Shown: positions 6,873-9,928 of the stretch, one piece after another
Layout of the letters: each line of letters starts with the position of its first letter
Position numbering within the stretch: the first letter of the stretch is position 1
Assembly (NCBI GenBank): GCA_002686705.1
Contig: NYYH01000028.1
Location: 1-9,928 of the forward strand
Direction of reading: 5' to 3'
DNA length: 9,928 nt
Source of the DNA: Bacteroidota bacterium
Lineage (GTDB): Bacteria; Bacteroidota; Bacteroidia; Bacteroidales; F082
Position numbers and translations under genes: made by a program
Notes under the pieces: model-generated
Seen by the model: the letters and a program-made list of their open reading frames with translations, nothing else
Databases searched by the model: none
Told to the model about the DNA's origin: nothing

Positions 6873-8333
6873 ATGAAGAAACTCGCGTTATATCTTACTG
6901 CCTTTGTCCTGTTATCTCTTTCGAGCAGAAGTCAAAATTTACAGGCCTATTTATCTTATTCGGTTTTTAACACGCCCGATCATAATTCGTATATTGAAAC
7001 TTACCTTACAGTTAATGGTAATACCATAAAGTACGAAAAACTTGATGATGGAAATTATCAAGGAACGATTGATGTACAAATAATTTTTAAAATAGGCGAT
7101 TCAATTGTCAACTATGCAAAATATGATTTGTCGGGTCCTATAATTAGTGATACTATAAAAAGCATGGTTAATATGCTTGATGTTCAAAGATATTCTCTCC
7201 CTAACGGTGAGTATATTATTGAAATATCATTAAGTGATAAAAATGGTGACCAAAAACCAACTGTTTCCTTTGACAATTTTACAATAGATTTTCTCGAAGA
7301 TAAAATGGATTTTTCCGATATTGAATTATTGACATCATATACAAAATCAGATAAAAAAGGTATTCTTGATAAAAATGGCTACGAACTTATACCATATGTA
7401 TTTAACTATTACCCTCAATCAGCTAATGTACTATCGTTTTATGCTGAATTATATAATAGCAAAATTGAACTTGGAGAAGATCCTTTTTTATTAAACTGTT
7501 ATATCAGACCATTCGAAGTAGATAAAAAGTTAGATCAGTACATTGTTAGAAAAAGGGTTAATCCTGAAGAGGTTAACGTGTCATTGAGCAAATTTGACAT
7601 AGGTGATTTACCCAGTGGGAATTACCTTCTTGTTATTGAGGCGCGCAGCAAAACCAATAAACCATTAACGAGTAAAGAAATATTTTTTCAGCGATACAAC
7701 CCCTCCTCACAGTTTAGCTTAACAAATTTGCTTGTGTTAAATACCCAAAATACTTTTGTAGAAAAGATTAACAGTAGAGATACTCTAGAAACCTATATAA
7801 AATATTTGATTCCAATCTCAACAGATATTGAGCGTAAGTATTCTGAGAATCAATTAAAAACAGCTGATATTGAAGAGCTTCGAAAATATTTTTTAAGTTT
7901 TTGGATGGAACGCGACAAGCTAAATCCTGAAATGGCCTGGAATGATTATCTACTAAGAGTGAAACAGGCAAATAAGAATTTCAAATCTGTTTCTCTCGAA
8001 GGTTATCAAACTGATAGGGGTAGGGTATATTTACAGTATGGACAACCAAACATTATTTCAGAACAGTATTTTGAACCAGCTGCATATCCATACGAGATTT
8101 GGCATTATTACCAACTTGACAAACAGCATGATAAAAAGTTTGTGTTTTATTCTCACGATATTGTGACCAACGACTTTCAGTTAATTCACTCAAATGCCGT
8201 TGGAGAGCTTAATAATTACAGATGGGAGACAATCATATATAAACGAACCTGGGACCCACATAGCATCGATGATGCTATTATACCCTCGGCCTGGGGTAGT
8301 AAAGCTACACAAACATACAAACAACCCTGGTAA
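6873..8333 (+). CDS. Exported GWxTD-domain family protein (GYQTD variant)
   Basis: This 486-residue protein has a signal peptide at 1-20 (MKK, hydrophobic core, cleavage likely before Gln21). The first two thirds are beta-rich, with segments such as LPNGEYIIEISL (109-120) and LPSGNYLLVIEARSK (246-260), which resemble repeated immunoglobulin-like or carbohydrate-binding-type sandwiches. A helical region at about 328-375 (ELRKYFLSFWMERD...AWNDYLLRV) leads into the GWxTD signature at 377-391, here GYQTDRGRVYLQYGQ, with the usual Trp replaced by Tyr378. The remainder (PYEIWHYY..., 406-413, to the Trp-rich end) also fits the family. GWxTD proteins are widespread exported proteins of Bacteroidota whose biochemical role is not established. 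No lipobox cysteine is present, so the mature protein is probably soluble in the periplasm. It has its own promoter and is followed by a 219-base gap. Confidence 0.88.
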   Translation: MKKLALYLTAFVLLSLSSRSQNLQAYLSYSVFNTPDHNSYIETYLTVNGNTIKYEKLDDGNYQGTIDVQIIFKIGDSIVNYAKYDLSGPIISDTIKSMVNMLDVQRYSLPNGEYIIEISLSDKNGDQKPTVSFDNFTIDFLEDKMDFSDIELLTSYTKSDKKGILDKNGYELIPYVFNYYPQSANVLSFYAELYNSKIELGEDPFLLNCYIRPFEVDKKLDQYIVRKRVNPEEVNVSLSKFDIGDLPSGNYLLVIEARSKTNKPLTSKEIFFQRYNPSSQFSLTNLLVLNTQNTFVEKINSRDTLETYIKYLIPISTDIERKYSENQLKTADIEELRKYFLSFWMERDKLNPEMAWNDYLLRVKQANKNFKSVSLEGYQTDRGRVYLQYGQPNIISEQYFEPAAYPYEIWHYYQLDKQHDKKFVFYSHDIVTNDFQLIHSNAVGELNNYRWETIIYKRTWDPHSIDDAIIPSAWGSKATQTYKQPW

Positions 8334-8440
8334 TTTATTTGTAATTCTTCAAATCATAAAGATTTAGTGTCTAGCTCCATGATTGTCTAAGTTTTGAATT
8401 TCTTTTCTTTACTCTATTCATACATCTATTTACCAATGTG

Positions 8441-8483
8441 AACTTTAATTTGTGATTTAATAATGATAAATTACAAAAGAGTT
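8441..8483 (+). terminator. Hairpin in the gap between the GWxTD gene and the glycosyltransferase
   Basis: TTTGTGATTTA (8449-8459) pairs with TAAATTACAAA (8467-8477) over 11 bases with one G-T pair. After a small internal loop, AACT (8441-8444) pairs with AGTT (8480-8483). A short T-rich stretch follows. It begins about 108 bases after the GWxTD stop codon and may end that transcript. The stem is AT-rich and the T-run is poor, so confidence is low. I saw nothing else in the 8334-8552 gap, including no clear promoter. Confidence 0.35.
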
Positions 8484-8552
8484 TTAATTTCGTGGTTCTT
8501 AATAAAATGACATTTGTTTGATAAATTGAATTGCACACGTATATATTAAAAT

Positions 8553-9569
8553 TTGCAAAAAACAGCATTAGTTATATTGAATTATAATGGGGTCAAGTTT
8601 TTAGAGAAGTTCCTCCCCATAGTAATTGAGCATAGTTCAGGTGATGCAGAAATATGGGTAGCTGATAATTGTTCTACTGATGGTTCTATTGAGTTGTTGG
8701 AAGAACAGTTTAAGGATGTGAAAATTATTCAAAATGAAACTAATAGTGGATTTGCAACTGGTTATAATGTTGCACTCAAGCAAATTATTGCTGATTATTA
8801 CATCTTACTAAATTCGGATATTGAAGTCACCGCTAACTGGATTCCACCCATAATCTCACTTATGGAATCAGACAGTACAATTGGTGCTTGTCAGCCAAAA
8901 ATCAGGTCATATTATAACAAAGGTATGTTCGAGTATGCTGGTGCTAGTGGTGGTTTTATTGATAAATATGGTTATCCCTTTTGCAGAGGAAGAATATTTC
9001 AGTCACTCGAAAAAGATGAGGGTCAATATAATGACTCAATAGAAGTTTTCTGGGCTACTGGTGCATGTTTGTTTGTGAGGGCTGAGCTTTTTCATAAACT
9101 TAACGGCTTTGATGATGATTTTTTTGCGCATATGGAAGAGATAGACTTCTGTTGGAGAATTAAGAGCTTTGGGAATAAAGTCATGGTCTGCCCTTCTTCA
9201 ATGGTATTTCATGTGGGAGGTGGTACTCTTCCAGTTGGTTCAGCCAGAAAGACTTATCTTAATTTTAGAAATAACTTTGTGCTGCTAATTAAGAATTTAC
9301 CATCCAGTCAACTCTTTTCTGTTTTAACTACCAGGTTATTTCTTGATTTTTTTGCAGGCATGAAGTTTTTAGGCCAAGGAGGATTCTCTGATTTTATTGC
9401 TGTAATTAGAGCACATAATTATGTGTATAGAAACTTACAACTTATTAGACGAAAGCGTAAGGCTACAGTGAGAAGTTTGGTAAGTAAAATATATCAAGGC
9501 AATATTGCTATTGATCATTATATGTTTGGTAAGAGAAAGTATTCCGATTTAAAGAAACCGCTTAGCTGA
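8553..9569 (+). CDS. Family 2 glycosyltransferase starting at TTG
   Basis: This 338-residue GT2 enzyme (GT-A fold) is of the rhamnosyltransferase-like kind that adds sugars to surface polysaccharide or lipid-linked glycans. It shows ALVILNYNG at 5-13, VADNCSTDGS at 36-45, NSGFATGYN at 64-72, the metal/nucleotide-sugar segment LLNSDIEV at 85-92 (Asp89), ATGACLFVRAE at 168-178, and GFDDDFFAHMEEIDFCWRIK at 185-204, where the catalytic acidic residues lie. FHVGGGT (219-225) and YLNFRNNF (235-242) are also typical. Residues 250-300 hold a few hydrophobic, possibly membrane-associated stretches. The start is TTG 8553: an in-frame stop lies at 8547-8549, and the conserved strand LVILNYNG begins six residues in, so no ATG can serve. 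Donor and acceptor are unknown. The stop abuts that of aroQ. Confidence 0.92.
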   Translation: MQKTALVILNYNGVKFLEKFLPIVIEHSSGDAEIWVADNCSTDGSIELLEEQFKDVKIIQNETNSGFATGYNVALKQIIADYYILLNSDIEVTANWIPPIISLMESDSTIGACQPKIRSYYNKGMFEYAGASGGFIDKYGYPFCRGRIFQSLEKDEGQYNDSIEVFWATGACLFVRAELFHKLNGFDDDFFAHMEEIDFCWRIKSFGNKVMVCPSSMVFHVGGGTLPVGSARKTYLNFRNNFVLLIKNLPSSQLFSVLTTRLFLDFFAGMKFLGQGGFSDFIAVIRAHNYVYRNLQLIRRKRKATVRSLVSKIYQGNIAIDHYMFGKRKYSDLKKPLS

Positions 9570-9598
9570 TTAATTATTTAAATATTCAATAGCTAGCG
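9559..9598. terminator. Hairpin spanning the glycosyltransferase/aroQ stop-stop junction
   Basis: CGCTTAGCT (9559-9567) pairs with AGCTAGCG (9591-9598) if one T bulges out. The A/T-rich interior continues the pairing imperfectly around the 10-bp palindrome TATTTAAATA (9576-9585). Both stop codons (9567-9569 plus, 9570-9572 minus) sit inside it. It is a reasonable bidirectional transcription end, though neither side has a long T-run. Confidence 0.4.
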
Positions 9599-9928
9599 TA
9601 TATGACTCCAAACCAAAGCCTGAAATAACACCTTTGCAATATGGTGCTAAATAACTCGTTTGTCGGAAAGATTCCCTTGAAAATATATTAGTAATATGAA
9701 CTTCTATCACTGGAATTTTTAGGCTGCTAACAGCATCGCCAATAGCTATAGAAGTATGTGTATATGCACCTGCGTTTAATATAATCGCATCAAACTCATT
9801 GTTAACTTCCTGCATTTTATTAATTATCTCTCCTTCAACATTTGATTGAAAATATAAAATCTTAATATCAGGATATATCACTCTAAGTTCATCAAGATAA
9901 TTTTCAAATGAAACAGTACCGTAAATAT
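9570..9928 (-). CDS. aroQ: Type II 3-dehydroquinate dehydratase, N-terminus beyond the right edge
   Basis: AroQ converts 3-dehydroquinate to 3-dehydroshikimate in the shikimate pathway, as a dodecamer in the cytosol. The frame is open to the right edge and 118 residues are visible of a usual 140 or so. The missing part should hold the NGPNLNLLG segment and the catalytic Arg. Visible are IYGT at the edge (with the catalytic loop Tyr), YFQSNVEGEII, LNAGAYTHTSIAIGDA (active-site Asn and His), IEVHITNIFSRESFR (substrate-binding His and Arg), and GVISGFGLESYTLAIEYL near the end. The GTG at 9881 is internal: conserved family sequence (SFENYLDELR) continues upstream of it. All motifs seen are intact, so the enzyme should be functional. 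It is convergent with the glycosyltransferase, with no base between the two stop codons. Confidence 0.95.
   Translation of the reverse strand, partial: IYGTVSFENYLDELRVIYPDIKILYFQSNVEGEIINKMQEVNNEFDAIILNAGAYTHTSIAIGDAVSSLKIPVIEVHITNIFSRESFRQTSYLAPYCKGVISGFGLESYTLAIEYLNN

Noticed and set aside
8547..8555. A -7-like TA-rich/TTTG string just before and over the glycosyltransferase start
   Set aside because: It has three bases between TA and TTTG and not two, and overlaps the start codon, so transcription would begin inside the coding region.
8371..8568. 65-residue minus-strand frame filling most of the gap before the glycosyltransferase
   Set aside because: It begins inside the glycosyltransferase start region, has an unusual Lys/Asn/Leu composition expected from AT-rich noncoding DNA, and has no promoter.
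9570..9881. A short aroQ starting at GTG 9881
   Set aside because: Conserved family sequence (IYGT...SFENYLDELR) continues upstream in frame to the window edge, so the gene is longer and GTG 9881 is internal.

Overview
The window is AT-rich and reads as part of a Bacteroidota chromosome, probably Bacteroidales or a related order. The main reasons are a GWxTD-type exported protein, a lone LolD-like ATPase next to sucC, a large exported TPR-like protein, a lack of purine-rich Shine-Dalgarno sites, and several copies of the Bacteroidota -7 promoter element TAnnTTTG. The placement is inferred from gene content and not from a marker gene. I saw no rRNA, tRNA, CRISPR array, insertion sequence or phage gene.

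Left part (1-3266, minus strand). A very long reading frame enters from the left edge and starts at 2462. It encodes an exported protein of at least 820 residues, built from 13 copies of a TPR-like unit with a period of about 58 residues. Upstream of it on the same strand is a complete LolD-like ABC ATPase (2601-3266). A 68-base gap separates this from the next long plus-strand reading frame, but the real sucC start is further right at 3416, so the divergent control region is about 150 bases and holds a -7-like box for each direction.

Middle part (3416-6633). sucC (succinyl-CoA synthetase beta subunit) is followed by a textbook intrinsic terminator, so sucD is not in this operon. Next come a class I isoprenoid-synthase-like protein with DDxxD and ND..D motifs (4720-5721, plus) and, tail to tail with it, a SAM-dependent methyltransferase of the sterol/tocopherol/prenyl-diphosphate methyltransferase type (5764-6633, minus). 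A terpene-synthase-like protein beside a small-molecule C-methyltransferase is the most interesting part of the window. It could be a small modified-terpenoid locus, although the two genes are convergent and not one operon.

Right part (6873-9928). A well-formed promoter (TTG-N19-TAACTTTG) drives an exported GWxTD-family protein. It is followed by a family 2 glycosyltransferase that must start at a TTG codon. The glycosyltransferase stop codon directly abuts the stop codon of a convergent aroQ (type II 3-dehydroquinate dehydratase), which runs off the right edge without its first residues. A long imperfect hairpin spans this stop-stop junction and may end transcription from both sides.
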